A DNA stretch of 64,000 nucleotides from Argentina anserina (GCF_933775445.1 NC_065872.1:19778001-19842000); one strand, 5' to 3'; shown: positions 1-13,606, numbered from the stretch's first letter. Numbers and translations are program-made. Notes: a model not told the origin generated them from the letters alone.

Positions 1-978
1 CCTTCTCCTCCTCCCTTCCACGGCCTGATGCCGCCTCTAGCCCCTCTCACTCTTATCACGCACCGCCTAAGGCGGCGGTACGTACCCTTCCTCCTCCTCC
101 TCCGATTCTCCACAAATTCTCCACAAATCTTCACAAACTTCATGCAATCACTCATATCATTCGATTTAAAGCATTTTCGTTTCTATGTGGAGCCTTAGAA
201 CTACTGGAACGTTGCCGGAGGAGTTCGAGATGCAGACGGGGTCGATTTCGTGAGGGGTGAGGCCGGTGGCGCTATTCGGCTCCAATTATCTTGTAGATGG
301 CTTCAGCGATGAGGATCGGCGATGGTGAGATAGTCCCCGTGCTCAGGTCTCGCCGGCGACGAAGCTTGGACGGCTATGAAATCGCAGGAACCTTGTGTCG
401 TCGCGCGAGCTTCACAGCGGCGAGGGGAGGCGTGTCGAGTTCGAGGGCTGCTGCTGAGGACCGCGCGATGCCTTTAAGGCAAGCGGTGAGGGCCACGGAA
501 GCCGGAGTCATGGAGATTTTCCGGAGGCGATTTGAGAGGGAGAAGGGTCTAGGAGAGAGAGAGAGAGAGAGGGGTGGCTGCGGGCTGAGAGAGGAGGAGA
601 GAATGAGGTTTCCGTTTTTGGAAACCCTAACTTCCTAAAAGTTCATTTTTATACCTTTTTTCAAAATCAGAAACTAATTTCCGTCTCTAATAAGTTTCAC
701 ATACGACGTCCGATTAGAACGCGTGATGTGTCCATGAGTAAAAGTCACATCGACGAGCTCTACAACTTACGTGAAGGAAGTGTTCAAAAACGAGCGACGG
801 AGTAAAAGTCGACTCCCGCGTCGCGGAAACGTAACGTTTTTCCAATCTAGATTTCCGAAGACAGTTCTATTTTCGATTTGACATCGTCCTGAAGCGAAAA
901 ATGCGATTTATTCAATTTCCAAGTCTATTAATTTCTAAGAATTCATACAAATTGAACCCGAGAAATAGGGTTATTACA
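1..978 (-). repeat. Partial LTR of the Tekay-type Ty3 family
   Basis: The stretch matches one end of the LTRs at 26.6-29.6 and 34.3-37.2 kb and of the solo LTR at 11.1-13.5 kb. Shared landmarks are the GC-rich block with a short gcc-rich hairpin near 60-80, the gagaga run near 560, the ggaaaccctaa motif near 620 and the closing ttattaca at 971-978. The coding strand of the family is minus, so this is the beginning (U3 side) of the LTR in element orientation. A minus-strand TATA-like site lies near 640-655. The rest lies outside the window, so I cannot tell whether this is a solo LTR or part of a longer element. Confidence 0.85.
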
Positions 979-1198
979 TGCCATCCTACAAAATAAAAAA
1001 TAAACAAGTTCATTCTTTGGTCTTGATACAAATTATGGCATTATGAGATGAAATTTGATTTTTATTTAATTATACACATTTGCATTTAATTTTATACAAT
1101 AGTATGAGAAGTTCTTGGAGTTGAGACCTTTTTTTGTGTAGAGATTTGGTGTTTTCATCTTCTATAATGGAGAATTTGAAGAGGAGTTATTGGAGATG

Positions 1199-1375
1199 CT
1201 CTTAATAGCTCATGAACTGGTTAATAACTTTAGCAAAATGAAAGAAAGGAATGGAGCTATGGCTATCAAGTTGGATCTAGAAAAAGCTTAAGACTTAATG
1301 AATTGGAATTATGTTGAGTACACCACTTAGAGATTTGGTTTTAGTCTGGATTGGATCAATATTATTATGATATGG
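1199..1375 (+). pseudogene. LINE (L1-type) reverse-transcriptase fragment
   Basis: Translating from 1199 gives the L1-type RT motif around AIKLDLEKA followed by NWNYVE and RFGFSLDWIN, which is the conserved block holding the first catalytic aspartate (KLD) of plant LINE reverse transcriptases. Two in-frame stops interrupt it, one directly after EKA. Only about 60 codons remain, with no endonuclease domain or poly-A tail recognised. It is a dead relic. The frame and motif order are seen directly; the family call is from established LINE RT motifs. Confidence 0.6.
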
Positions 1376-1792
1376 AAATCCCATTTCTCTCTACGTTTTT
1401 ATTGTTTGTATGGACCTCTTATTAGACATTTCAATTTACTTTCTTCTAGATCTAAGAATCATCACTAGTACAATAACTCAATCACACAACACATGTCAGA
1501 CAATAAAATGAAGGTGCACACTTATATCATGACTCGATTCTCTTTATACAACTAAACTTATCACTATGTGTTGTGTTATCATTAACTTTTCATTTTTGAA
1601 TTTCATCACTCAATAAAATTGACGTTTATGTGTTGTATAAAAATCCTCCATCAAATTTTCGCAAAATGTAAAACTGTAGAAACAACAAAATAAACTACTA
1701 GTTGCATGACTGGTACTTTTACAACACACAATATATGTTTTGTTGTTTGAGAGAAACTCATTTTACGTATAATTTTCCAATATGTGCTGGGG
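1376..1792. other. AT-rich stretch without recognised gene
   Basis: No coding segment is recognisable. The sequence from about 1460 on is rich in short acaac/ttgtt words like those in the tandem repeat that follows, so it probably belongs to the same non-autonomous transposon. Confidence 0.4.
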
Positions 1793-2100
1793 GATGCCAA
1801 TTGAACTTGCTAAAAAGTTTGTACAATAGAAAATAACTCTTGTGTTATAGCAATAATCATTTATACAACTAATACAACTGTGTTGTATGCTTATGTTTCA
1901 AAACTTTCAAAAAGATGTCAAGTGCATTTGATTGTACAACAGAAAATGAATCGCGCATTGTATGAATAATCATTCATACAACTACTACAACTTGGTGTTG
2001 TGTGCTTATCTTTCAAAACTTTTAAATGGATGCCAAGTACATTTGATTGTACAACAGAAAATAAATATTGTGTTGTAGGAATAATTATTTATACAACTAT
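1793..2100. repeat. Tandem repeat, about 2.6 copies of a 115-121 bp unit
   Basis: Units begin with gatgccaa or gatgtcaa at 1793, 1914 and 2029. Each contains a gtacaa(c/t)a motif at 1821, 1934 and 2049, then gaaaat, then tacaact. Copies are diverged by several substitutions. Internal short inverted words (ttgta and tacaa) recur, as in subterminal regions of DNA transposons such as CACTA elements, but no terminal repeats were found. Confidence 0.6.
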
Positions 2101-2585
2101 TTCGGTTTTAGCAAAAGATATTTCTGGACAGAAACTCGTCAGAAAATCCTGGAACTAAGGTTAAACATTCATAACTTTTGCAGTGATTCCAAGTCTGGTA
2201 GTTCCTTTAGAGTATCTACTACAATTGTTTAGAAGAATATGAAATCAAAATCCAGACAAATTGGTAAAGCCTTTCAGTGTGAAGGTGTTAAGGTTGAAAG
2301 ACTGGAATTTTAGTTGTAAGTTGATTTTGTTGAAACAAAGACAGTGCTAGTGTCTTAATTTGGATTGGTTCCAAATTGTAGTACTTTGAATTGGGAACTC
2401 CTTGGTTATTTATGTAATGTTTGGTTGACTCAATGCAAATTGAATTATAGAAATTTATGAAGTTCTGAACTCAACTCTAAAGAAGACGAAAAGTCTGAAG
2501 CAAGAGAAATAGGTGCAAGTCAAGTGTTAAAGAGAAATGAGGTGTTGAAATAATTAGAGAGTCTTTCCAACTTAGCCTCTCTGAC
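2101..2585. other. No gene recognised; lead-in to the decayed Tat element
   Basis: I see no convincing coding segment, LTR or primer-binding site. This is probably degraded gag or untranslated sequence of the retrotransposon whose protease region starts near 2586. Confidence 0.3.
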
Positions 2586-5500
2586 TTGATGCAATTGCCA
2601 AAATCAACGAGATGCGCACTTGTGAAGTTGCTCATTGACATAGGAAAACACTCCACAAGGATGAAGGAATGTGGCGCGTGTGAGGTATATTGTGATGCCA
2701 TTCACTTCACAGATGATGACCTTCAATTGGGCTCTAAGCTACATAATCGGCCTCTTTTTGTGACAGGGTACATGCGAGAACGGAAGTTGAATCGCATGGT
2801 CATAGACTGAGGGTCAGCAGTAAATATCATGCCCAAGTCAACTAAGTCTCAATTTGGCATCAACGTTGATGAGTTATCAAGGAGTCGTCTTATGATCCAA
2901 GGTTTCCACCAAGGAGAACAAAGAGCGATAAGGATGATCAGACTAGACATGGACATCGGAGAGCTAAAATCAAACACCTTTTTCCATGTCATCGATGCGA
3001 AGACCTCGTACAACTTGTTGTTGGGACGACCATGGGTACATGAAAATGGTATCGTGCCATCCACTTTACACCAATGCTTTAAGTTCTATCGCGGAGGTGT
3101 GAAAACCGTGGTAGGAGATACCAAACCATTCACAGAAGCTGAATCATACTTTGCGGATTCTAAATTCTACACAGATGAGGAGTCAATGAAAGAAGTCCTT
3201 CCGTTCGGAGTACCCTCTATGGGAAAAGCCGTTAAAGTTAGGGAGAATAATGTCAAATCAAAAGACATTGAGCTTCATGGTGAAGTGTCGCAAAAAGTCT
3301 CATATGAAGCGGCAACATCGTCTGCGGAAAGAAAAGCCAGCCATGCCTTTCCGGTCCTTCGCTATGTTCTGAAGTCTAGACGAAGGGAGGGGGAGTCTCC
3401 ATTTGTGGGGACAAAGTCACAAGAATGTCTGTAAAATTATTGAGGGAGGAGTCAACATTGCCATTAATAAAGGTGAGCAACCGAAATCCTACAAAGCAGC
3501 CACTAAAGGGGTTTGTCAAACCAATTCAAGGTAAAATGGAACATGGATTGTTTCCCAAGAAAATAACAAGTGAAGGGTTCGATCCTAACGCATACAAGCT
3601 GTTAGAAAATGCTGGATACGACTTTGGTTCATCAAGCAAAAAGGACGACTAAGCTGCAGTAAAGATGGCGCATGAGCTCGATGAGCCACAGAAAAAGTTA
3701 AGAGAGCAAGGGGCAACAGTTGATTCTACTAAAGCTGGTCTCGGTTTCACTTCGAGCAAACCTATCAGAATTTCAGGAAGAAGAAGGGCCGAGCGAGTCA
3801 ATGTGCGACATATCAGTGTCGAGGTAGTTGAAGAGAAGAGTCAAGAGGTTCAGTCAACCTCTCACATTTCGTCGTTCGATCACATTCGCCTAGGTTCTCG
3901 AAGAGCAACATGTGACCGTATTGAAGAATCAATCACAAGGGTGTCGGTTTTTGACCGTGTGAACATGATAGCAAGTAGAGGTTCAATCTTCAATCGCATC
4001 GGTAGTACAACCACTCGGCCTTCCATATTCAAAAGGATGTCAAGTTTAGACAAAGATAAGAAAGAGTCAAACCTCATTCTACTAAAGCCTGTATTGGAAA
4101 GGATCCAAGCACCTAAGGAACGACAAATAAGCAAGAGGAAAATGACTTGTAAGTCAAGCGGAGAGCAAAGAAATCCGAAGTCTTATCCCGTCACGCATGA
4201 AGAGGCATTGTGTGTTGGAGGTGGATTCCACGGATCAACTCAAAGTGAAGCAACATACCATCATATTCACTGGCAAAAAAAAGAGATAGCAAGCTCGGTA
4301 ATGGCGATGAAGATAACATTGTCCAAACCTCTTATCATGTCATAGTGACGAAAGCAGATGTGATAGAGGAAGACGATCATGAATATTTTGAAATTGAAGT
4401 AGACGAAGCTCCTCCAGAACTTGAAGATGTGGGGCAAGCCACTATGGCCGAACTTAAGGAGATTAACTTGGGAACAGAAGGAGACCCAAGACCTATTTTT
4501 GTGAGTGCGTCTTTAAGTTCCGAAGAAGAAAAAAAATATCTTGATCTATTGCTCGAGTACAAAGATGTCTTTGCTTCGACGTACAAAGAAATGCCTGGCC
4601 TGGATCCAAGGGTAGCAGTTCATCGACTTGCTGTCAAACCAGAGGCACGGCCAACCAAGCAAACACAAAGACGCTTTCGAACATAACATATTCCTCAAAT
4701 TGAAGCAGAAGTTGATAAGTTGATTGCCGCAGGGTTCATTATAGAGGTTCAATATCCCAAGTGGATCGTAAGCATGGTTCCTGTTCAGAAGAAGAATGGA
4801 CAAATCCGCGTTTATGTAGATTTGTGACTTAAATGAGGCGTGTCCTAAAGATGATTTCCCTCTGCCAATCATAGACCTCATGGTGGATGCGACAACCGGG
4901 CATGAGGCTTTGTCATTCATAGACGGATCATCAGGTTACAATCAGATAAGGATGGCCTTAGAGGATGGGGAACTCACTGCATTTTGAACTCCCAAAGGAA
5001 TTTATTAATATAAGGTCATGCCATTCGGGTTAAAAAATGCCGGTGCAACGTACCAACATGCTATGCAGAAAATTTTCGGTGACATGCTGCACAAGTATGT
5101 AGAGTACTATCTTGATGATTTGGTTGTCAAAACAAAGAAAAGAAGTGATCACTTGCAAGATCTACGAAGAGTGTTAGACAGGTTACGCAAGTACCAGTTA
5201 AAATGAATCTTTTGAAGTGTGCCTTCGGCGTCAGTCCTGGAAAATTTCTTGGATTCATCGTAAAGCACCGAGGCATAATGAAAGCCATCCAGGAAATGCC
5301 AGAGCCAAGGAATTTGCGCAAGTTGAAAAGCCTCCAAGGACAACTTGCCTTCATCAAACGGTTCATATCGAACCTGGCGGCCGTTGCTAACCATTTAGCC
5401 GACTCACGAAGAAAGATGTTCTATTTGTATGGGATGAAGCTTGTCCCAATGCCTTTGAGAGCATAAAGAAATACCTGGCGAATCCTCTAGTGTTAGGTGC

Positions 5501-7707
5501 ACCTATCGCCGGGAAACCTCTGATCCTTTACATCGCGGCTCAAGAGAGATCACTTGAGGCCCTTCTTGCCCAAGAAAATGAAGCCACAAAGGAGAAAGCC
5601 TTGTACTACTTAAGTCGGACCCTCACCGGACCTGAGCTAAATTATCCTTTGATAGAGAAGATGTGTCTTGCACTTGTCTTCGCCATTCAAAAGTTGAGGC
5701 ATTACATGCAAGCTTACACAATGCACTTGGTGGCGGGAGCCGATCTAGTTAAGTTCATATTATCTAACCAGTTCTAACCGGGCACATGGCTAAGTGGGCA
5801 TTACTATTGAACCAATACGACATCATATATGTGCCCGATAAAGCAGTGAAAGGATATGTATTGGCTGACTTCCTGGCAGACCACCCTATTCCAGTGGATT
5901 GGAAAATCTCAGATGACTTCCCAGACGAGGAAGTCTTCCTTGCAGAGGTCCTCCCTACTTGGAAGATGTTTTTCGATGGCTCATCTAGGACAGACGGAGT
6001 AGGGGCTTGTGTTATCTTTGTCTCTCCACAAAAAACAGATATTGCCTTATTCTTTCACTATTGGGAACTGTGCTCCAACAATGTCGCAGAGTACCAAGCG
6101 TTGATCATGGGATTGCAAATAGCGTTAGAAACTGAAATCCAAAGTCTCGAAGTGTATGGAGACTCGAAGTTGATAATTGATCAACTACTCACTAATTACG
6201 AGGTCAAGAATGAAGATGTGGTACCTTATTTCTAACTCGGCACACAATTCTTGAAGGGTTTTGATAAGGTTACACTCATACATGTGTCATGAAAAGAAAA
6301 TCAAATGGTAGACGCATTGGCAAACTTGGCGGCGACTTTGGAATTGTCTGGATACGAAATTTTGGACATCCCAATTTGCCAGAGATGGGTCGTAACAACA
6401 AAGCCTTCAGTCTAGTATGCCAGTTCTCTTGTAGTGTCAGTTTACACCATTGACGTTGATTGGAGGCATCTTTTTATTGACTATCTTGAGCACAACAAGC
6501 TTCCCGAAGATTTGAAGCAAAGATGGAGTATCAAGCGGTGAGCACCACGCTTCCTCTATTACAAAGAAACTTTATATCGGAGGTCATTTGACGGATTACT
6601 CCTTCGATCCTTGGGAAAAGGTGAAGCGGTCAAAGGAATGGAAGAGGTTCATTCTGGAGTGTGTGGAGCACATCAGTCAGGACCGAAGTTACATTTTCAA
6701 GTAAGACGATTAGGGAATTATTGGCCCACCATGGTCAAGGATTGTATGGAGTACGCACAAAAATGCCAAGCATGTCAGTTTCATGCCAACTTCATTCATT
6801 AGCCACCTGAGTCGCTGGATACAACAATTGCTTCGCACACATTCGATGTCTGGGGAATGGATGCAATCGGACCCATCACTCTGAAATCATCGGCTGGTCA
6901 TATGTACATTTTGGCAGCCACAGATTCCTTCTCAAAGTGGGCAGAGGTGATACCGCTCAAAGAAATAAAGAAAGAAAATGTTATGGACTTCATTACGGGA
7001 AGCATTATACAACGTTATGGTATACCACGGTGCATCATCACATACAACGCTAAGTATTTTTCGAATACCGCAACAGAAAAGTTGAGCAAGAAATTCCGCT
7101 TCAAGCTTCACTTCTCTTCGACGTACAACGCTCCGACAAATGGTTTGGCAGAAGCATTCAATAAAACGCTTTGTAACATTGTGAAGAAAAATGTCAGCAA
7201 GAAGCAGAGGATTGGCATGAGAAATTGGGCGAAGCTCTCTGGGCTTATAGAACGACGTATCAGACAGCTACAAATGCTAGACCTTATTCTCTAGTCTATG
7301 GTGTCGAAGCCGTGTTACTATTAGAGAAAGAAATTCCGTCATTAAGAATCGCTTTACAAGAAGGTCTCACAAATGAGGAAAATGTCAAGTTGCGCCTTCA
7401 AGAGGTAGAAGCTTTAGACGAGAAGAGGCTTGATGCACAACAACACTTGGAATGCTACCAAGCTCGGATGTCACACGCCTTCAACAAATGTGTTCGACCA
7501 CGGTCATTTCAAGTTGATGACTTAATTCTTGTTGTTCGAAGACCCATCATTATGACGCACAAGACTAGCCTCAAATTCAAGTCAAAATGGGATGGTCCTT
7601 ACATCGTCAGAGAAATATACACCAATAGATCTTACAAAATTGTGGCGGAAGACGGTTTGAGGATCGGTCCCACTAACGGAAAATTCTTGAAGAAGTACCA
7701 TGCTTAA
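2586..7707 (+). pseudogene. Decayed Ty3 retrotransposon pol, Tat/Ogre clade
   Basis: Domains are in Ty3 order with many stops and frameshifts. The protease region (2700-3150) shows GSAVNIMPKST and LLGRPWVHE. RT (about 4690-5210) has MPFGLKNAGATYQ and the catalytic YLDD box at about 5110. RNase H (5460-5765) follows. A second, archaeal-type RNase H (5955-6235, FFDGSSRTDGVGA) is the hallmark of the Tat clade. The integrase zinc finger lies at 6640-6800 and the core at 6857-7270. The C-terminal KWDGPYIV module ends with GKFLKKYHA at 7707. The middle catalytic aspartate position of integrase reads Tyr (ITYNAKYF). No LTR or primer-binding site precedes it, so the 5' end is lost. It is long inactive. 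Confidence 0.9.
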
Positions 7708-8112
7708 AAACATTAAATTATGCTCCAAGTCTTCACGAGCCTAAACTGCACAAGACAAGAAAAAAAATGAACAAAACAAAACAAAAATGCTACATGCCTG
7801 CATGAGCTTAAACTGCACAAGGTACCCAAAAAAACAACAATAAAAAACCCTTGAACTACGTGATGACTTGATTCTTTAGAATGATACATAGGCAGCTTGA
7901 GAATAACAATCTTAAGTTCAGTCACATCAAAATAAAAATAAGGGTTTGTCCGTCAAATGATAAAGCAAATTCTTATTTCACTGATAGTAAGTTGAATTTC
8001 AAATCGACTTATTACAAGATGATTGAAAAAAAAAACAAGTCTTGATCATTCAAGTCAGTTGTCATATCCAGGTCAAACCCTTGAAACTATTACGATGTTC
8101 TTTAAAACTGGC
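7708..8112. other. Spacer between Tat pol and the antisense PMD gene
   Basis: AT-rich, with two copies of a cctaaactgcacaag-like word (about 7740 and 7809). No coding segment recognised. It would hold the convergent 3' ends of the sense pol and the antisense gene. Confidence 0.4.
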
Positions 8113-11100
8113 TCACAACTTCTTTGCCTCTTCAATCTTTGTTGTAGTCAGTTCTAGAACCTCTCGGATTTGACACTTCTTCTGTTATAGATCAACAAGT
8201 CTTACATCGTGAAGAAAAAGGTCTGCATCTAGAGAGTCCAACGTATGCTCTAGCTTCTGTTGTTCTTTCTTCAAGTTCTCAAGGGACTCAAGCGTAGACT
8301 GACGCTAATCAAAAGTATTTTGTCGAATTTCTTGGGCTGTCGTGATTTCAGACTCTGTCTCTGCCAATTTTTGGGCACTTGTGCCCATGGCGCATTTGTG
8401 AGTGCATGCTAGTCTTGCCGAGTCATATAGTGTAGCGCTTGTCATCAACTACTCCAGTTTGTTTTTTATTGTTGATGGGTCGACTTCATATTTGCTAAGT
8501 TCATTCGTCAACATATCAAGCTCATTCTTCCCAGCAATAAACATCTTCAGAGAATATGTCGCTATCAAGCCTTCAATCTTTGCACAAACTTCTGCAGCTG
8601 CTCGCTTGCGAATATCGCGGAGCCATTGACTTGTATCCACTATCTCAATATCGCACACAAAAGCTTCAGGAAATATTGTTCTTTCTGAAGGCTTTGTACT
8701 TCCCGTCGCCATGGACAAACCTGCATATATGAGGGTGAAAAAATAGCATAAATTATTGAAATATGGGAAAATAATATATAAATATATTCACATGTACCTC
8801 TCTGGTCAACTGGTTGTGGTTCACTCTCTTTTCGACGTACTTCTTTATCTGGGAGAGTGTTAGCTGCGCACTCAACAGAAAATTGAACACCGTCACCTAA
8901 GCAGACTTCATCGAAATAACTGATGTCTTCAAGCTGGGAGGAACAAAATTGGATCAAGTCGGCAATAAGTGAAATGTTGGATATGATACATTCAACATAA
9001 CAAAATGGGACAAGTACAAAAGCAAATACAACAAAAAAAATTTAAGTGAATACCTCAACGTACGCGGCCATGAGTTTTGAAGGACCAGGAACATCCCCAA
9101 GAAAATTGCCGCCAAGATCAAAATTCGCATTGGGATTGTAGTAAATAGAGCCAAGATCAGCATTATCCTTTTTTTGACGTTTCAAGTGCATGTCACTATG
9201 GGTACTACTGCTGCTTCCGCTATTCCTTCTGGATGTAGCAACCTTCTCATTCAAATTGGGGCAAAAATCTGATGAATCTTTGATTCCTTCTAAAACTGGA
9301 GGAGGTGAAACATGATAGTTATCCACCGGGGGCAAAGCTTCGGCGGAAACCAAAATTTGAAAATGAGTTGTCGCATGATCGTCTCCTTTAACTTTTGGAG
9401 GCTCTTGTTGTGGCAAATTCACAATGGTTATCTTCATAGGTTTCTTCAACGCATGGTGATGACCTTTGAACCATCATTGGACGTAGTCTTGAGTAACCAT
9501 AAACTTTGTGATGTCAGTTTTCATAGGCAGGATTGCCTCACCCTTTGTGCCAAGCTTCATCAAACTATCCCAAAACGAGTATGTCCGAGCCAAAGTTACG
9601 GGTCGACGATCTCCTTGGGACCCTCCAGAAACACCTTGAACATATCCGAATTGTCGGCTGAATCATTGAGGACTATAAGGTTCGACTACTTGCCAACCAT
9701 CTTTCCGTAACGACACAAAGCCGGAGCGAAGACTAATGAGATAAGCAGAATCTGAAGGAGAGGCTCCGTTGGTGTCAACGATTAGTTTGCGCACACTTGG
9801 AACTTTGACAAATCGTTCCATCTGCACATCATCACAAGCAGTAAACAAGGCACGGGCTTGCCCATCCTCGAAATGTTTTGCTGAAAATTCCCCTGAAATA
9901 TGGACCATCAAGGGCCTGAAGATTTCTGGATGTCGGGAGAAGAAATAGGTGCCGAAATACTCGCCCAACCACCCGTACAAGTAATGAAAATGAAGCGCAG
10001 TTGGACACCTTCCTGAAGCATTAGAGACAGATATGACATTCAAACCCTGATATATATTCGCCAATACGGGAACCGCCAGACAGTTGTTTTGACCTCCGGG
10101 CATTCTGTGAGCGATCTTAAAAACTCCCGGATGAATAAAAATGGATTATTCTTCGGGAATACAAATAAACAAGGCCAATATGCATAAAAGGCAGAGAGAT
10201 AAACAGATTCCATGCTTACTTCTTCTACGCCTAGATCCTCAAATGGTGAAAGGTCTTCTGGAGTTCGCTAGCGAATTCCTGGAATGGCGCCAGATGGAGT
10301 GTGAGTACTAGCGGGCGCGTCCCTCTTATTTCGTGTACTTTGGTGGGAGGTCTCTTGTATCTCATCTGACCTTTATACCAATACCGGATCCATGTAGTTA
10401 TTTTCACGTTGCTACGCTCTCTCTTGCACAATCTATGGTAAGCAAGAAACAAAAAACGACAACTTTTGGGGATAAGAGGCTCCCATTCTTTACTCTTTGT
10501 AGAAACCTCATCAATGGGTGGAAAGACTTCATCATAAAACCATCCGAGGATAGGCAAGCCTCCAATATGCTCAAGCTCCAAAAGAGATATAGACATCTCC
10601 CCTTGCGATGTGTGGAAAGTGTTTGTAGCAGGGCACCAATATTCGTACAAAGCTCGCGCAACGGGAGCAACACGATTATAGCTGAATAATGACGCAAACA
10701 CTACTCGATAGAGGCCCGTCTTCTTGATGGGGTCTTTGTTTCGGCTTAATACATCTTCTACCCATTCCTAGTAGCACTCTATATAGGTAAAGCCGCCAGT
10801 AATTCGAAACGCACCCCATCGCACAGAGTTGTTGGATATAGAGTCGGGAGAAGATTGAATGATACCTTAGGAGCATCTTTGTTACGATGTACAGACTTCA
10901 GCATCAAAATGTCTGAGCTTAGCTCCTCGTTGCCTGACTTGGGCGGTTGGAAGCTGGCTATTTGGCGATTCACTGCGTAAGTCCACTGCGAGATGGGAGT
11001 TGAGCTGTCATATAACGGAGCTCTAAAGACGAATGACCTAGTGAGAGAGGGATATACAGTTAAGGTGGTGCCATCATGTCACAACCCCAAAATTTCGAGT

Positions 11101-13606
11101 ATGAAACTCTAATTTCGAAGTCATGAAAAACTCTAAAACAATCTCAATAAATCGAAATCATTTTAATGTCACAGTGGATCATATTTGAGTTCAAAATACA
11201 ACTCAGTCAAACCAATTATTACAAACCAAATTTATAATTCGACATTATAACAAATTGAAATGTATAAATCCTCACAAAATCCTCACAAAAATCCACACAA
11301 AATCCTCACCACAAGATATGATAAAAACAACTTCGAGTTCTCTGAGCGTCCGTCGATTGCGGCTAATCCACACCTGCGTAATTATCCCCTACATCATCGA
11401 ATAGGTGCACCGGGATTGTAAACACAAACCCGGTAAGCTTTGCAGCTCGTATGAGTAAAACAACAAATACATCTCGCCAAATATATATATACGAGAATCC
11501 ACAAAACATTAATTATAAATGCACTCATGATTCATTAGACGGCCCATCTAGTTGTCTAATAATGTGAAAATAAATATGCTCATGAGAAGTCGAGAAACCC
11601 CTCTGTTTACCCAAATGCATTTATAATACGGGTACTCATGAGCGCTGGTACACCTCTGTTACCCCTCATGTAGTACGCCGCCGACATTGGATAACCATAT
11701 GTTACCCAATATCAAAAATATATGGGTACTCATAAGCCGATAACCCATCTGTTACCTCTTATGCAATAACTCGGCAGACAGACTAGAGCTCTAACTGTAT
11801 CGTAACTTTCGCCTGGCCAAAGGCTAGGTTCCGACATGCCAACACGTCCGAAAGACATAAACTCGTCCGAAGACATAAAACACGTCCGAAGATAAAAACT
11901 CGTCCGAAGACATAAATGTTTTAACGAAACTCGAGGTTAAAACCACATACCAACAATCATCACATGATATTGTACAAATCAAATTGACATGCTCAATACA
12001 TAAATCTCATCACATAATGAATTTATTCGCAACGAAATCATGACAGTATATAATATAACAAACTATATATATGTACCTATTTACCATTTATACACATACA
12101 CATTCTACTATATCATATACATGTCATATTTCGTTCTTTATAACTTAGCATAAATCTTGAATCTCCGCAATGGTAGATTCCTAAATGTGAGATTTTACTC
12201 ACCTTATAATCTCGAGTGTAATTCCATGATTTCTGAATGTAAATCCCTTAGTTGAAGTATCGATCACCTTGAAAAGATAATATTTTACTGTTCAACAATT
12301 TCTGGTTTTACGAAATTACTATTTACGGAGTTACTATACACGTATTACTGTACAAATACACATCAATTACGTATTCATGTATGAGTACATACTGGTTACG
12401 TATTTCGGTACGTATGCATACTATTCAATCGTAAATACTATCTCTGTAAATAAAAATTACTGATTTACCCTTCTAAAATTACTTTTACATTTACTGAACG
12501 TAATTTACATTTATATTTACCGTACGTAAAATAAATTCACAATTACTGTACGTAAATCACTTTTTACATTCTCCGAAGTAAAAATAAATTGTTACAAAAT
12601 TTTTGTTTCGAAAACACTATTCACGCGCCACTCACTGTGGCAGCGTGTGGGCCCCACGCGCCGACTCCAACAACGGCGCGTAACACGCCACCGCCGCCCC
12701 AAAACTCTTCCTCTCTTCCTCCTCCACCCTCCTACGGTCTCAAACCGCCTCTAGGCTACCTCACGCACCCACACGCGCCGCCTAAGGCGGCGGTATTCCA
12801 CCCTCCTCCTCCGATCTCTTATCTCCCTCCAAAACACACCAAAACAATCACAACCACAATAATCATCCTAAGCTAAACCTCACCTCGATTTAATGGCGGC
12901 GAGCTCGCCTTGAACATGGCGGAGGCGGAAGAACACGGCGGAGGAAAATGCAGCAACTTTGGCGAAGTCGTGCGACTTCACGGCAGCGAGGCAAGGCGCG
13001 GCGAGCTCCAGAGTTGCTGAGGTAGGCCGTGCGGTGCTCCTGGGACTGGCGGTGAAGGCCACAGCGGCCTGATGAGATAGATCGCCGGTGGCAATTTTCT
13101 GAGGGTGAGAGAGAGCGAACTTGGGGAGAGAAAGAGAGAATGGAGGCGCGGGTGAGGTGAGAAGCGGGTTTCCAAAAATGGAAACTCTACTTCTGAAAAG
13201 TTTCCTTTTATACCCACTTCCAAAATCGGAAACTAACTTCTGTCGTTAATAACTTTCACGTACGAAGTCCGATTAGAACGCGTGAAGTGTCTACAAACTC
13301 GTATCGACGAGCTCTACAACTTTCGTACAGGAGGTTTTCACAAACAAGTGATGGAGTAAAAGTCGATTATCACGTCGCGGAAACGTAACGTTTTTCTAAA
13401 TAAACGTTCCCATAACGTTTCCGCTTTCGTTTCACAACTTCGCAAGCAACCAAATATCGTTTTATGAATTTCACAAACTTATAAAATTAAATCAATCCAA
13501 TAAATATTTCCGAAAAAAAATCGGGTTATTACACATCATGTTGCTCATTTTCAACATCGTCGAGGATAGTGATCGTCACGTCTTTGAAACTCCTGAAAGC
13601 CGCCAT
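8113..13606 (-). pseudogene. Antisense plant mobile domain (PMD) gene carried by the Tat element
   Basis: On the minus strand an ATG at 13606-13604 opens a frame (MAAFRSFKDVTITIL) that resumes after the solo LTR at 11076 and runs on as PMD-like protein. Recognisable parts are SISLLELEHIGGLPILGWF (10701-10231), HYLYGWLGEYFGTYF with later segments (10103-9663), a Ser-rich linker (9449-9042), and a coiled-coil-like tail that stops at 8115-8113. Frames change several times with in-frame stops, so it is broken; some breaks may be introns. PMD proteins (Arabidopsis MAIN and MAIL1 relatives) exist in genic and transposon forms, and the latter sit antisense downstream of pol in Tat-type elements. The position and direction here fit that. 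Function of the transposon form is not established. Confidence 0.75.
11077..13533 (-). repeat. Solo LTR of the Tekay-type family inside the PMD gene
   Basis: Begins TGTCACAACCCC and ends TTATTACA, colinear with the two LTRs of the intact element at 26.6-37.2 kb but diverged. It is flanked by perfect 5-bp target-site duplications CATCA at 11072-11076 and 13534-13538. No internal region is present, so it is a solo LTR left by recombination between two LTRs. Length is 2457 bp against 2927-2956 bp in the intact element; it lacks the expanded 29-bp array. A minus-strand TATA-like box lies near 13206-13213. Confidence 0.93.
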
